In this document: positions 23,669 to 31,725 of the stretch, in pieces | Layout of the letters: every line of letters begins with the position of its first letter | Numbering within the stretch: position 1 is the first letter of the stretch | Source: Prevotella sp. | GTDB lineage: Bacteria > Bacteroidota > Bacteroidia > Bacteroidales > Bacteroidaceae | Assembly: GCA_017615355.1 (NCBI GenBank) | Contig: JAGAAJ010000016.1 | Coordinates: 1-45,748, forward strand | Reading direction: 5' to 3' | DNA length: 45,748 nucleotides | The notes under the pieces: model-generated | Database searches by the model: none | What the model saw: only the letters and a program-made list of their open reading frames with translations | Told to the model about the DNA's origin: nothing | Translations under genes and position numbers: made by a program

Positions 23669-24658
23669 TCACTTCTCCAGTATCACAGACATACCGGGCC
23701 TTACGCCATCGATTGTCTCTGCCGGACGGGCCTTCACCTCAAATGTCTTCTGATCGTACTGGCCGCTGGCCTTCGTGGCCTTCCACACGGCAAACGAGCC
23801 CTTGTCCTTCATCGACGTGACCTTCATCTTCGTCTCCTTGTCGAGTGCGGGGATGCGGACGGTAATCTCCTGACCCACCCGGATGTCCTTCAGCAAGTCC
23901 TCACGGATGTTGAACGTGGCCCACTGGTCGTCCATCACGGCTATCGACATGATGGGAGTACCCGTACCCACGAGCTCGCCCACCTTCGGATAGACATCGG
24001 TCACTTCGCCGTCCATCTGGGCTATCTGCACCGTCTCACGCACATAGCCCTCCACCTCCTGTACGGCACCACGGGCCTGTCCTGCGGTGGCTGCTGCGGC
24101 ACGGCGTTCCTCCTGGCGGGCACCGTTCACGGCCATTTCATACTGGCTCTGCGCCATCTTCACCTGAGCCTGAGCCGACTTATACAAGGCCTCGGCCTCG
24201 TCGAACTTCTGAGCCGAGATGACCTCCTCCTCGAAGAGCACTTTTACACGGTTGTACGATTTCTCGGCAATCTCCAGTCCGGCCTTTGCCTGCTCTAAGA
24301 GCTGGGCGGCAGCCTGCACCGTCTCGCGGCGGGCACCGTTCTGTGCCATCTGCTCCAAGGCCTGGGCAGCGTCGGCAGCACTCCGTGCCTGCACCATCTT
24401 TGCCTCCACCTCGGGCGACTCGATGATGGCCAGCGTATCGCCTGCCTTCACATGGTCGCCCTCCTTTACACGCAGTTCCTGGATACGGCCGGGCACCTTG
24501 CCCGACACACGGTATTCCTCAACTTCCATCTCGCCCTGAATCACCTCCGGGTCACGGCCCAAGGCCAGGAAACCGATGAACGCCACGATGCCTACTACTA
24601 TTGCGAAACCTGCCACAGCCAGCAGGATATTGTTATGCTGTTGTTTTGCTTTATCCAT
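23669..24658 (-). CDS. HlyD/EmrA-family periplasmic adaptor
   Basis: A 329-residue membrane-fusion protein linking inner-membrane permeases to TolC. One N-terminal transmembrane helix (ILLAVAGFAIVVGIVAFIGF) is followed by a biotinyl-lipoyl half (GRIQELRVKEGDHVKAGDTL). A long Ala/Gln/Glu-rich alpha-hairpin spans about residues 80-215 and contains two copies of an NGARxE motif (NGARRET and NGARQEE). Then come the second lipoyl half (AQMDGEVTDVYPKVGELVG) and beta-barrel domains ending RPGMSVILEK. It sits between tolC (45-nt gap) and the first permease gene (1-nt gap). Confidence 0.92.
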   Translation of the reverse strand: MDKAKQQHNNILLAVAGFAIVVGIVAFIGFLALGRDPEVIQGEMEVEEYRVSGKVPGRIQELRVKEGDHVKAGDTLAIIESPEVEAKMVQARSAADAAQALEQMAQNGARRETVQAAAQLLEQAKAGLEIAEKSYNRVKVLFEEEVISAQKFDEAEALYKSAQAQVKMAQSQYEMAVNGARQEERRAAAATAGQARGAVQEVEGYVRETVQIAQMDGEVTDVYPKVGELVGTGTPIMSIAVMDDQWATFNIREDLLKDIRVGQEITVRIPALDKETKMKVTSMKDKGSFAVWKATKASGQYDQKTFEVKARPAETIDGVRPGMSVILEK

Positions 24659-24703
24659 TTTAAAAATTCTTATTACGTTATTACGTTATTTCGTTATCAC
24701 GAT

Positions 24704-26185
24704 TTATTGCAATGTACCGAGCGCCTTCTGCAATTCCACCTGCGAGAGCCTGACACCAATCTGGGCATCAATCATCTGCGACTGAGCCAACTGCCAAGCT
24801 GTCTGCGCCTCCATGACTACGGTGTAGGAGGCTGTGCCTTCCTTGAAGGCAAGGTTCGCCATGCGCAGGTTCTCATCGGCGTTGGCAACGTTCGACTGTG
24901 CCATCACGAGTTTCTTCTGCGCCTCCTTCACCTTGAAGTTGCTTTGCCGCACTTGCAGGCTGATCAGCTCGCGTGCATCGTCCAACTCCAGGTTGGCCAT
25001 AGCTGTGGCACCCTTCGAAGCACGTATCTTGTATTTCACGTCGCCCCAGTTCCAGATAGGCACACGTACCATCACTCCCAAATTCCAGACGCCGGCATAT
25101 TTCTTCTCAAAGCCGTTGAAGTTGTTGGGGTTGCTCACAATATAGCCGCCCGTCAGTACCACCTGTGGTAGGTTGGTGGCCTTCAGCACATTCGTTGTCT
25201 GCTTGGTGATGTCAACCGTGTTTTGCAGCATCTTCAATTCAGGGCGGGCCTCGAAATCTCCGCCTATAGAGTATTCACTCCCCTCGCCATTCGGAGAGGG
25301 GTCGGGGGTGAGGCTCACTTCTATCTCCTCGTCCTCGGGCAATCCGCAGAGTTGGCAAAGCAGCATCTTCGCCAATGCCAGGCCGTCGCTGACCTGCATC
25401 AGCGCCATCTCGGCCTCGTTCACCCTGACGCTGACGGTCAGGCCATCGCCCTTGGTAGCCAGGCCCAGGTCAATCATTCTCTGCACGTCGCCCTTTAGCT
25501 TTCGCACCAGCTCCACATAGCTCTCGGCCAGTTTCTCCTTGTATCGCAACGACACCACCTGCCAATAGGCCAGGTCGATATTATATAAGGTGTGCTGGCG
25601 TTTCATCTCCAACGAGTTCTCGGCCATCTCTTCATTGATATCCGCTATCTTGTTGGCAGCCACGATGGCCCCACCCATGTACACAGGCTGTGTAACCACG
25701 ACCGATCCTGCCACCGTGTGCCGAGTGTCGGTGCGGAAAGCATCCACGACACCCGCTCCAATCTGATTGATCGTACCGGCCAGCTGGGCCATGTCCTGCG
25801 CCATCTTCGCCTGGGTGGTGGCGGGCAGGGCCGATGTCAGCGGCGACAAGGCATTCTGCAGCCCCGTCGCCAGATTTGTGCCCATGTTGTTCAGCGTCGA
25901 TTTCTGGTCGTCGTTCAGGATGGATATCTCCTTGTTCATCCACAGATAGCCACCCAAAGCATTGACCCTCGGCAGATACTGCGTGCGCGCCGACTTCCGC
26001 AGGTTGGCGTTCACCTCCTGCTTCACCCTCGCCACGCCTATCTGCTTGTTGTTTCTCAGCGCCATCGCCCTGCAACTGTCGAGCGTCAATACCCTTTGCG
26101 CCCCTCCCGTCATCGGCAATAGCACTAGAAGCATGAGCGCTAAAGCCCGTGCCATTAATGTCATTTTAGCTTTTGTTTTGTTCAT
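24704..26185 (-). CDS. TolC-family outer-membrane efflux protein
   Basis: A 493-residue outer-membrane factor with a signal peptide (ARALALMLLVLLPMTGGAQ), forming the exit duct of the tripartite exporter. Typical features are VLTLDSCRAMALRNNKQI near the mature N-terminus, a second internal repeat (DFEARPELKMLQ), and C-terminal MRMANLAFKEGTAS- and AQTAWQLAQSQMIDAQIG-like segments. A foreign-looking stretch SLTPDPSPNGEGSEYS (about residues 290-305) lies where the two structural halves join. It is the translation of a GC-rich hairpin repeat (25276-25313). The frame is kept, so the protein is probably functional. Confidence 0.92.
   Translation of the reverse strand: MNKTKAKMTLMARALALMLLVLLPMTGGAQRVLTLDSCRAMALRNNKQIGVARVKQEVNANLRKSARTQYLPRVNALGGYLWMNKEISILNDDQKSTLNNMGTNLATGLQNALSPLTSALPATTQAKMAQDMAQLAGTINQIGAGVVDAFRTDTRHTVAGSVVVTQPVYMGGAIVAANKIADINEEMAENSLEMKRQHTLYNIDLAYWQVVSLRYKEKLAESYVELVRKLKGDVQRMIDLGLATKGDGLTVSVRVNEAEMALMQVSDGLALAKMLLCQLCGLPEDEEIEVSLTPDPSPNGEGSEYSIGGDFEARPELKMLQNTVDITKQTTNVLKATNLPQVVLTGGYIVSNPNNFNGFEKKYAGVWNLGVMVRVPIWNWGDVKYKIRASKGATAMANLELDDARELISLQVRQSNFKVKEAQKKLVMAQSNVANADENLRMANLAFKEGTASYTVVMEAQTAWQLAQSQMIDAQIGVRLSQVELQKALGTLQ
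25276..25313. repeat. GC-rich hairpin repeat inserted in frame in tolC
   Basis: On the coding strand this reads CTCACCCCCGACCCC, TCTCCGAATGGCGAGG, GGAGTG and translates as LTPDPSPNGEGS. It contains a 6-bp stem (25280-25285 with 25296-25301). Elements that translate as (L)TP(D/N)PSPxGEG are known as dispersed repeats in many bacterial genomes. Confidence 0.8.
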
Positions 26186-26202
26186 TGTTTACACCGATAT
26201 TT

Positions 26203-27336
26203 TTATTTCTTTTTTCCTGTTTGCATTGTCAGTGCCTGGATGGCTTTCTGCTGCTCGGGTGCGAGGGCGGGAATGTTGTGGGCGCGCTCGTATTCTGCCA
26301 GCTCGTCGAGGGTCATATCGCCATAGTAGGGCTTGCTGATCTCCTTGCCGCGGACCTTCACATCAGCCTCGTCCATATAGCCCTTGTCGGCGGCATAGAG
26401 ATAGGTAATCGTTGTTTTCTTACCCTTGCCTGAGTCGTGCACCCAATAATCCTGTTCCATCACGAAACCATCACGTTGCACGGCTCCGTCTTCGTCGAGT
26501 TTGAAGACCTCCGTGTATTGATAGGTGTAGTTTAGCTTCTCCCTGCGCTCTGCCATTTTCACATCGTTCTTATTGCCGCTTACCTTACCGGCATAAATCT
26601 GCATCTGTCCGCCGTCAAGCGTAGTGATGGACAGGCCGTCGTCGTGAAGGATTTGTCCCATCACTCCCTCTGGGTTTCTCACAATCCAGCGGTTCTCGCC
26701 GTCGGGCTCTACGCTTGTCTTATATTTTTCCTCGTATCTCTTGTCTTTACGAAGGCCTGTCTCTATAGGCGAGGCTGCCAACTTTACGCCCTGTTCTGCC
26801 TCATAATGTAAATCCTGAGTGTTCCAGGTCAAAGCTTTGTTGGCTGCACCACCGAATGCCCATGCCCCACGGACTTTACTCTTGTAATTGTTCTGGATAT
26901 CATACGACACGGGCAGGATGCCGGCCGTATAGACGCGCAGCGAATCTTCGATATAGCTGAAGGCGCGGAAATAGAATTCCACATAGAGATAGCGCTTGGG
27001 CTTGACCACCACCTCGTCGATTCCGTAGTCGATGTCCTCCATCGTGATGCGGCGTACGGGACCCCACCCCTGCCCCTCCCCTTCATGGGAGGGGAGTTCG
27101 GCCACGGTGACCAGCTGCGGCTTGTAGGCCACGTGGGTCACGGCCACCTTCGCGGCTCCCTTTACATCGGCCAGCACGCCGTCCAAGCCAGTGGTGCCGA
27201 TGAGGACACCATCTTCGGTCAGCACGCTTACCAACGGAATGGCATTGCCATCGTTATCTACTATCTGAATCTTCTGCGCCTGTGCGCTCATGGCAGCCAT
27301 CAAGGCCACTGCGGCTATCAGGAATTTCTTTTTCAT
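26203..27336 (-). CDS. Secreted protein with CarboxypepD_reg-like N-domain (paralog A, first gene of the exporter operon)
   Basis: A 377-residue exported protein; the start at 27336 gives the signal peptide MKKKFLIAAVALMAAMSAQAQ. The frame runs 38 codons further but through the promoter. Residues 22-78 are a CarboxypepD_reg-like domain almost identical to that of its paralog at 20226-21293. At about residues 78-94 it carries PSHEGEGQGWGPV, absent from the paralog and encoded by a hairpin repeat. It then rejoins the paralog alignment at ITMEDI and EVVVKPK. The C-terminal part has diverged but ends with the shared MTLDELAEYERAHNIPALAP. Function unknown. As first gene of the seven-gene operon it probably acts with the exporter, perhaps as cargo, chaperone or envelope partner (inference). 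Confidence 0.7.
   Translation of the reverse strand: MKKKFLIAAVALMAAMSAQAQKIQIVDNDGNAIPLVSVLTEDGVLIGTTGLDGVLADVKGAAKVAVTHVAYKPQLVTVAELPSHEGEGQGWGPVRRITMEDIDYGIDEVVVKPKRYLYVEFYFRAFSYIEDSLRVYTAGILPVSYDIQNNYKSKVRGAWAFGGAANKALTWNTQDLHYEAEQGVKLAASPIETGLRKDKRYEEKYKTSVEPDGENRWIVRNPEGVMGQILHDDGLSITTLDGGQMQIYAGKVSGNKNDVKMAERREKLNYTYQYTEVFKLDEDGAVQRDGFVMEQDYWVHDSGKGKKTTITYLYAADKGYMDEADVKVRGKEISKPYYGDMTLDELAEYERAHNIPALAPEQQKAIQALTMQTGKKK
27061..27100. repeat. GC-rich hairpin repeat inserted in frame in paralog A
   Basis: An 8-bp perfect stem (CCCCTCCC at 27073-27080 and GGGAGGGG at 27087-27094) with a 6-nt loop, preceded by ACCCCACCCCTG. It resembles the tolC element read in the opposite direction relative to the gene. 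Comparison with paralog B, which lacks it, shows it as an in-frame insertion. Confidence 0.8.
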
Positions 27337-27395
27337 ATGGCTCCTAGTTGATATCTTCTTGCTATTCTTCGGGTTAATAATTCTGTTAGATGCTG

Positions 27396-27427
27396 CAAAG
27401 ATAATTTTTTTTAGCGAATTTACCAAA
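27396..27427 (-). promoter_or_regulatory. Promoter of the seven-gene exporter operon
   Basis: Minus strand: TTTG (27427-27424), 20-bp A/T-rich spacer, TATCTTTG (27403-27396), 59 bp before paralog A. No comparable element was found in the short gaps between the seven downstream genes. Confidence 0.8.
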
Positions 27428-27530
27428 CATGTGGTACAAAAATCGTACAATGCCTATGAATAAGCCCTCGAAATTGGGCCTTAACGTCACTCGCTTCACC
27501 ATCACCACCGTCACCAAGCCCTATCGAAAT

Positions 27531-27587
27531 GCGGAGGCTCCTGAGCGAAAAAAAGAGGCTCCGCAGGAAATTTTGGAGGCTCCGCAG
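27531..27587. repeat. GGAGGCTCC hairpin-repeat cluster, locus 1
   Basis: Three copies of (G)GAGGCTCC in about 57 bp, separated by A/T-rich spacers; two end in GCAG. The first two can pair over 10 positions with one mismatch (27531-27540 with 27555-27564). The same motif family recurs at 43825-43904. A 60-codon open frame covers this locus (EAPERKKEAPQEILEAPQ) but shows no sign of being a gene. The intergenic region 27337-27709 holds this cluster, the operon promoter and the palindrome at 27636-27678. Confidence 0.75.
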
Positions 27588-27635
27588 CAAAATAAAGTGG
27601 CACTTTTTTGACGCGTAATGAAGTGAAGTAGCCAG

Positions 27636-27678
27636 AAAGTTAACGATTACACTATTAACGAGTGTATTCGTTAACTTT
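27636..27678. repeat. 43-bp palindrome after the pantothenate kinase gene
   Basis: An outer 11-bp perfect inverted repeat (AAAGTTAACGA at 27636-27646 with its complement at 27668-27678), one T-T mismatch, an inner 6-bp stem (TACACT/AGTGTA) and a 7-nt loop. It begins 32 bp after the pantothenate kinase stop codon on the minus strand. No T-run follows directly. It may be a terminator or processing hairpin, or a protein-binding site. Confidence 0.8.
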
Positions 27679-27709
27679 GGAAAATATTAAATTGCTGAAT
27701 CTGAACGAA

Positions 27710-28540
27710 TTAGTAATTATTGGGCTGACTGAAGGCCAGGGCGGCACCGATGGCCGTGCAGTATTCCGAGTATTTGGGGGTGTGGAAACGAACCTTGTAG
27801 AGTTTTTCCAGCGGCGGGAAGATTTCCTTGCATTGAGGCAGCAGCGAGAGATTGCCGATGAGCACCATGTCGCGGCAACCTGTACCCTGGGCAGCCAGCA
27901 CGGCGGCAGAGCCTATCGACTGCAACACCATCGAGATGATGCCGATGGCGATGTCTTCCTTCGCCGCATCGTTCTTGGCACGTGCGAAGATGCTGGCCGT
28001 GGCCTCCATAGGCAGGCCGGGCAGCGGCTGTGCCGAGATGTCGCCGATGAGCAGGTTGATATGGCTGATGTCGCCCTGCATGGCCAGCGCCGACACCTGC
28101 TTGATGTCGCTGGTGTTGAGCATGATACGTGACAAACCTTGAAGTGTTCCTCCACCGATGCCGATACCGCCGATATGCTGAATGTCATCGCCATTGCACA
28201 TCACGAAAGAGGTGCCGGTGCCCATCGATACAACGATGGCGTGGTCGAGGTGGCTCTCGTAGCGTGCTCCAAGGGCATCGGCGATAAACTCGTCGCAGCG
28301 GCTGGTGGCCACGCCGTAGACGTCGCCTTTCACGTAGGCTGCGCCCACTCCTGTGAGCATGACGTGCTCCACGTCGCCGAGCTCGATGTTGTTGTCGTGC
28401 AGATACTTGCCGAAGGCCCCGTAGAGCGAGGTGATGGGGTCGGCGGCGGTGATGCGGATAGGTCCCTGCGGCTTGCCGTCGCGAAGACCCACAATCTTTG
28501 TGGTAGAGATTCCCACGTCTATTCCTATGATGATTCCCAT
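27710..28540 (-). CDS. coaW: Type II pantothenate kinase-like protein
   Basis: A 276-residue acetate/sugar-kinase-fold enzyme that would phosphorylate pantothenate, the first step of coenzyme A synthesis. It matches staphylococcal CoaW-type kinases: N-terminal phosphate loop GIDVGISTTKIVG, LTGVGAAYV, SMGTGTSFV, GGIGIGGGTLQGLS, the following MQGDISHINLLIGDI segment with PLPGLPMEATASIF, and C-terminal YCTAIGAALAF. It starts 13 nt after the serB stop and ends the ruvC-ABC-serB-coaW cluster. Many Bacteroidales carry type III CoaX instead, so whether this is the sole pantothenate kinase cannot be told here. A BadF-like ATPase is the main alternative, but the motifs favour PanK II. Confidence 0.85.
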   Translation of the reverse strand: MGIIIGIDVGISTTKIVGLRDGKPQGPIRITAADPITSLYGAFGKYLHDNNIELGDVEHVMLTGVGAAYVKGDVYGVATSRCDEFIADALGARYESHLDHAIVVSMGTGTSFVMCNGDDIQHIGGIGIGGGTLQGLSRIMLNTSDIKQVSALAMQGDISHINLLIGDISAQPLPGLPMEATASIFARAKNDAAKEDIAIGIISMVLQSIGSAAVLAAQGTGCRDMVLIGNLSLLPQCKEIFPPLEKLYKVRFHTPKYSEYCTAIGAALAFSQPNNY

Positions 28541-28553
28541 AATGAATTGAGAT

Positions 28554-29795
28554 TTATAGTTTTCCTTGTTCGCCTAAGTAAGAGTCCTTGAAACCGAGGA
28601 AATAGAGCACGCCGTCAAGACCGATGGTGGTGATGCTCTGCTTGGCGTTGGCCACGACGCGGGGCTTGGCGTGGAAGGCGATGCCGAGGCCTGCCTCGCT
28701 GATCATGGGCAGGTCGTTGGCGCCGTCGCCCACGGCGATGGTCTGTGCCAGGTTGACTTTCTCCACCTGTGCGATGAGCTTCAGCAGCTCGGCCTTGCGT
28801 GCGCCGTCGACGATGTCGCCCACGTAGCGGCCCGTCAGCTTGCCGTTCTCGTCCACCTCCAGCTCGTTGGCGTAGACATAGTCGATGCCGTAGCGCCGCT
28901 GCAGATATTCTCCGAAGAACGTGAAACCGCCAGAAAGGATGGCAATCTTGTAGCCACATCTCTTTAATATGGTCATCAGACGGTCGGTGCCCTCGGTGAT
29001 GGGCAGATGCTCGGCAATGTCGCGCATGACGCTGACGTCGAGGCCCTTGAGCAGCGAGACACGTCGTGTAAAGCTCTCCTTGAAGTCGATCTCGCCACGC
29101 ATGGCACTCTCGGTGATGGCTCTCACCTCGGCACCTACGCCGGCACGCTCGGCAAGCTCGTCGATGCACTCCGTCTGAATGAGTGTGGAGTCCATGTCGA
29201 AGCAGATAAGGCGGCGCATACGGCGGAACATGTCGTCCTTCTGGAAAGAGAAGTCTATCTCCATCTCGGCCGAGAGCTTGAGGAACTGCCGCTGCATCTC
29301 CTGACGGTCGGCAGGCTCGCCACGCAGCGAGAACTCGATGCAGGCACGGGTGTGCTTGGCAGGATTCTTGATGCTCTTGCGGCCTGTCATGCGGCGGATG
29401 GCGTCGATGTTGAAGCCCTGATCGGCGATGACACGCGTAGCAGCCTCAATCTGACGGGCCTCTAGCTGGCGTCCCATCACCATGAGGATGTAGCGGTTCT
29501 TGCCCTGATGGCCCACCCACTCCTCGTACTCATCGTCGCTGATGGGCGAGAAGCCGATGTTGACGCCCAGCTCGGTGGCTTTGAACAGCAGCTCCTTCAT
29601 CACCTGTCCGCTATGGGCCTCGTCCATGCGGATGAGGATGCCGAGGGATAGGGTAGAGTGGATGTCGGCCTGGCCGATGTCGAGTATCTGGGCATCGTAG
29701 CGAGCCAGGATGCCCATGATGGATGCAGTCAGTCCCGGGCGGTCTTGTCCAGTGATGCGCACCAGGATTTGTTCTTCGCGGTTGATTTCTTGCAT
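28554..29795 (-). CDS. serB: Phosphoserine phosphatase with N-terminal ACT domains
   Basis: HAD-family enzyme for the last step of serine synthesis. The 413 residues contain about 180 of regulatory ACT-type sequence (RITGQDRPGLTASIMGILARY, then LMVMGRQLEARQIEAATRVI). The catalytic half has motif I FDMDSTLIQTECIDELA with the nucleophile Asp near residue 199, motif II AILSGGFTFFG, and motif III AVGDGANDLPMI preceded by a conserved Lys region. It lies 4 nt after the tandem ABC ATPase gene and 13 nt before the pantothenate kinase gene. The ACT domains suggest amino-acid feedback, as in the family. Confidence 0.95.
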   Translation of the reverse strand: MQEINREEQILVRITGQDRPGLTASIMGILARYDAQILDIGQADIHSTLSLGILIRMDEAHSGQVMKELLFKATELGVNIGFSPISDDEYEEWVGHQGKNRYILMVMGRQLEARQIEAATRVIADQGFNIDAIRRMTGRKSIKNPAKHTRACIEFSLRGEPADRQEMQRQFLKLSAEMEIDFSFQKDDMFRRMRRLICFDMDSTLIQTECIDELAERAGVGAEVRAITESAMRGEIDFKESFTRRVSLLKGLDVSVMRDIAEHLPITEGTDRLMTILKRCGYKIAILSGGFTFFGEYLQRRYGIDYVYANELEVDENGKLTGRYVGDIVDGARKAELLKLIAQVEKVNLAQTIAVGDGANDLPMISEAGLGIAFHAKPRVVANAKQSITTIGLDGVLYFLGFKDSYLGEQGKL

Positions 29796-29799
29796 ATCT

Positions 29800-31038
29800 T
29801 TAAGTAAGAGTTAGATGTCGGTTGATGCATGAGGGAAGCTCCTCGTCGTAGTGGGTGACCATGATGAGGGTTTTCTGCGGGTTGCTGCAGTAGTCGTTGA
29901 TGATGTCCTTCACCAGCTGTTGTCGGGGCATGTCGAGACCGTGCATCGGCTCATCGAGGATGAGCAGGTCGGGACTCTTCACGAAGGCTCGGCACACCAA
30001 AATGAGCCGCTGCTCTCCGCTGCTTAATTGTGTGAACGAACGCTGTGCTAAGTGTTCAATACCAAAGCGTTGCATCCACTTCATGCATTGTTGCTTTTCC
30101 TCGTCGGTGGCTCGGACATAGAGGCCGACGGTGTCTTTCAATCCGCTGGCCACGATGCTCAATGCGGGCAGGTTGCGCTGGTAGGAACGGTGCAGCTCGG
30201 GCGAGACATAGCCGATGCGTCGCTTGATGTCCCAGATGCTTTCGCCGGAGCCTCGCTGGTGGCCGAAGAGGGTGATGTCGCAGGCATAGCTTTGCGGGTT
30301 GTCGGCACAGATGAGCGATAGCAGCGTCGACTTGCCGCTGCCGTTGCGTCCCTGCAATGCCCAATGCTCGCCCTGACAGATGGTCCATGAAAGGCGGTCG
30401 AGGATGGTGCGATTGCCGTAGCGGATGGTGACGTCGCGGAGTTCAACAATCTTCTCACCTCTCACCTCACACCTCTCACCTCTCACTTCATCCGCATACT
30501 CCGGTATCTCGTTGGGTCTTGAAACCAGCAGATAGAGTGTCATGCCCTGCTGACGCAGCTGTTGCAATTGTTCTGACAGCATGGCTCGTGCCTCGGAGTC
30601 AAGGCCGATGAAGGGATTGTCGAGGATGAGTGTCTTGGGGTTGGCCATGAGCGTCTTGACTAACTGCATCTTGCGCAGCTCGCCGCTTGAGAGGGCGATG
30701 ACCACCTTATCTAATAGTGGCTCCATACCCATCTGGCTAAAGAGCTGCTGCTGTAGTTGCCGACGTTCAGGTGTGTCGCTGCCCGAGAGCAGGAATGAGC
30801 GTTCCAAGGCCTGGGCGACGGTGGGCGTCTCCTCGTCGATGTCATGCTGGTTCCACCGCTGCTGCAGGTAGTAGCTGCGGTCGGTGGCTGTGCCGTAGGT
30901 GTCGCAGAAAGCCACATAGCGCACGCTGTCGCTCTTCATCTCGCGGCGCATACGCTCGGCCATCAGCGTCTTTCCGCTGGCATTCAGCCCGTAGATGACG
31001 ATTATCCTTCCTTGTCCTCTGGCTTCTGTGGCGTCCAT
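29800..31038 (-). CDS. Tandem ABC ATPase (ModF-like), soluble
   Basis: A 412-residue protein with two ABC ATPase domains and no membrane segments. Domain 1 has a degenerate Walker A (GLNASGKT), signature [13 protein letters not shown] and Walker [13 protein letters not shown]. Domain 2 has Walker [13 protein letters not shown], signature [12 protein letters not shown], Walker [13 protein letters not shown] and switch His in MVTHYDE. The layout resembles ModF/PhrA, whose role is unsettled. The linker contains [13 protein letters not shown], the translation of a minisatellite. The start at 31038 ([12 protein letters not shown]) overlaps ruvC by 37 nt; a further ATG at 31074 is possible. As a soluble tandem protein it is not an obvious partner for the ABC-2 permeases at 21306-23667. 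Confidence 0.85.
   Translation of the reverse strand: MDATEARGQGRIIVIYGLNASGKTLMAERMRREMKSDSVRYVAFCDTYGTATDRSYYLQQRWNQHDIDEETPTVAQALERSFLLSGSDTPERRQLQQQLFSQMGMEPLLDKVVIALSSGELRKMQLVKTLMANPKTLILDNPFIGLDSEARAMLSEQLQQLRQQGMTLYLLVSRPNEIPEYADEVRGERCEVRGEKIVELRDVTIRYGNRTILDRLSWTICQGEHWALQGRNGSGKSTLLSLICADNPQSYACDITLFGHQRGSGESIWDIKRRIGYVSPELHRSYQRNLPALSIVASGLKDTVGLYVRATDEEKQQCMKWMQRFGIEHLAQRSFTQLSSGEQRLILVCRAFVKSPDLLILDEPMHGLDMPRQQLVKDIINDYCSNPQKTLIMVTHYDEELPSCINRHLTLT
30452..30490. repeat. Minisatellite inside the tandem ABC ATPase gene
   Basis: A run of CTCACCT/CTCACACCT units on the plus strand, reading GAGGTGAGAGGTGTGAGG on the coding strand and translating as [13 protein letters not shown] between the two ABC domains. 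The period is 7-8 bp with a larger unit of about 24 bp that keeps frame. Confidence 0.85.
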
Positions 31039-31616
31039 AGTTTTTGCTGATTCTTGTTCACAAAGTCCTTCCATCCGCGATAGTGCGGGGCATCGGTCTC
31101 AGGGCGTCCCATCTGCAGGTAGTGGCAGTAGGCGGCAGCCAACGCATCGGTGGCATCCATGAAACGGCCCATCTCTTCCTGGGGAATCTTCAGCAGGCGC
31201 TGCAACATGCCAGCCACCTGTTCCTTCGAGGCACCGCCGTTGCCAGTCAGCGCCATCTTGATTTTCATGGGAGCATACTCATGGATCGGAACGCTGCGTC
31301 CGATGGCAGCGGCAATAGCCACACCCTGTGCACGGCCTAATTTCAGCATCGACTGCACGTTCTTGCCGAAGAACGGAGCCTCGATGGCCATCTCATCGGG
31401 CAGGTAGGACTGGATGATACCTGAAACGCGCTCAAAGATGTGTCCCAGCTTGAGATAGCCGTCTTCAAACTTGCGCAGGTCGATGATGCCCATTGTCACC
31501 ATAGTGGCCTGCTGACTGGTGCGCCTGCCTGAGGCTGTGGTGGCAGATGAAACCTTCAGCACACCGTAGCCCATAATGTTCGTACCAGGGTCAATGCCAA
31601 GAATAATCTTATCCAT
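31002..31616 (-). CDS. ruvC: Holliday junction resolvase RuvC
   Basis: Endonuclease that cleaves Holliday junctions with RuvAB. The 204 residues include the catalytic Asp near the N-terminus ([17 protein letters not shown]), the second acidic residue in [12 protein letters not shown], and the C-terminal [12 protein letters not shown] with the last two Asp ligands. It is about 20 residues longer than typical RuvC because of a tail ending [11 protein letters not shown]. Downstream, the ABC ATPase gene overlaps its 3' end by 37 nt. The TAACTTTG promoter ends 7 bases before the ATG, so the transcript has almost no leader. Confidence 0.95.
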   Translation of the reverse strand: MDKIILGIDPGTNIMGYGVLKVSSATTASGRRTSQQATMVTMGIIDLRKFEDGYLKLGHIFERVSGIIQSYLPDEMAIEAPFFGKNVQSMLKLGRAQGVAIAAAIGRSVPIHEYAPMKIKMALTGNGGASKEQVAGMLQRLLKIPQEEMGRFMDATDALAAAYCHYLQMGRPETDAPHYRGWKDFVNKNQQKLWTPQKPEDKEG

Positions 31617-31623
31617 GAGGCTG

Positions 31624-31631
31624 CAAAGTTA
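31624..31631 (-). promoter_or_regulatory. ruvC -7 promoter element (near-leaderless)
   Basis: TAACTTTG on the minus strand, seven bases before the ruvC ATG; the -33 element is weak. It is back to back with the promoter of the receiver-kinase gene. Confidence 0.6.
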
Positions 31632-31670
31632 GTCATTTTTCTTGCAATAGGGAAATTTCTTTCACAATAA

Positions 31671-31702
31671 TTTGGAAAATCCAAATAAATACCTTATTTT
31701 TG
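31671..31702 (+). promoter_or_regulatory. Promoter of the receiver-histidine kinase gene
   Basis: TTTG (31671-31674), 20-bp spacer, TATTTTTG (31695-31702). The -33 end lies within a small palindrome TTTGGAAAATCCAAA (31671-31685) that could bind a regulator. Confidence 0.75.
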
Positions 31703-31725
31703 CAGCTTGTAAGAAAAACGCAACT

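Noticed and set aside
27429-27611. 60-codon open frame over the GGAGGCTCC cluster (EAPERKKEAPQ)
   Set aside because: The repetitive peptide is simply the translation of the DNA repeat; the apparent start overlaps the operon promoter region of the opposite strand and no promoter precedes it.
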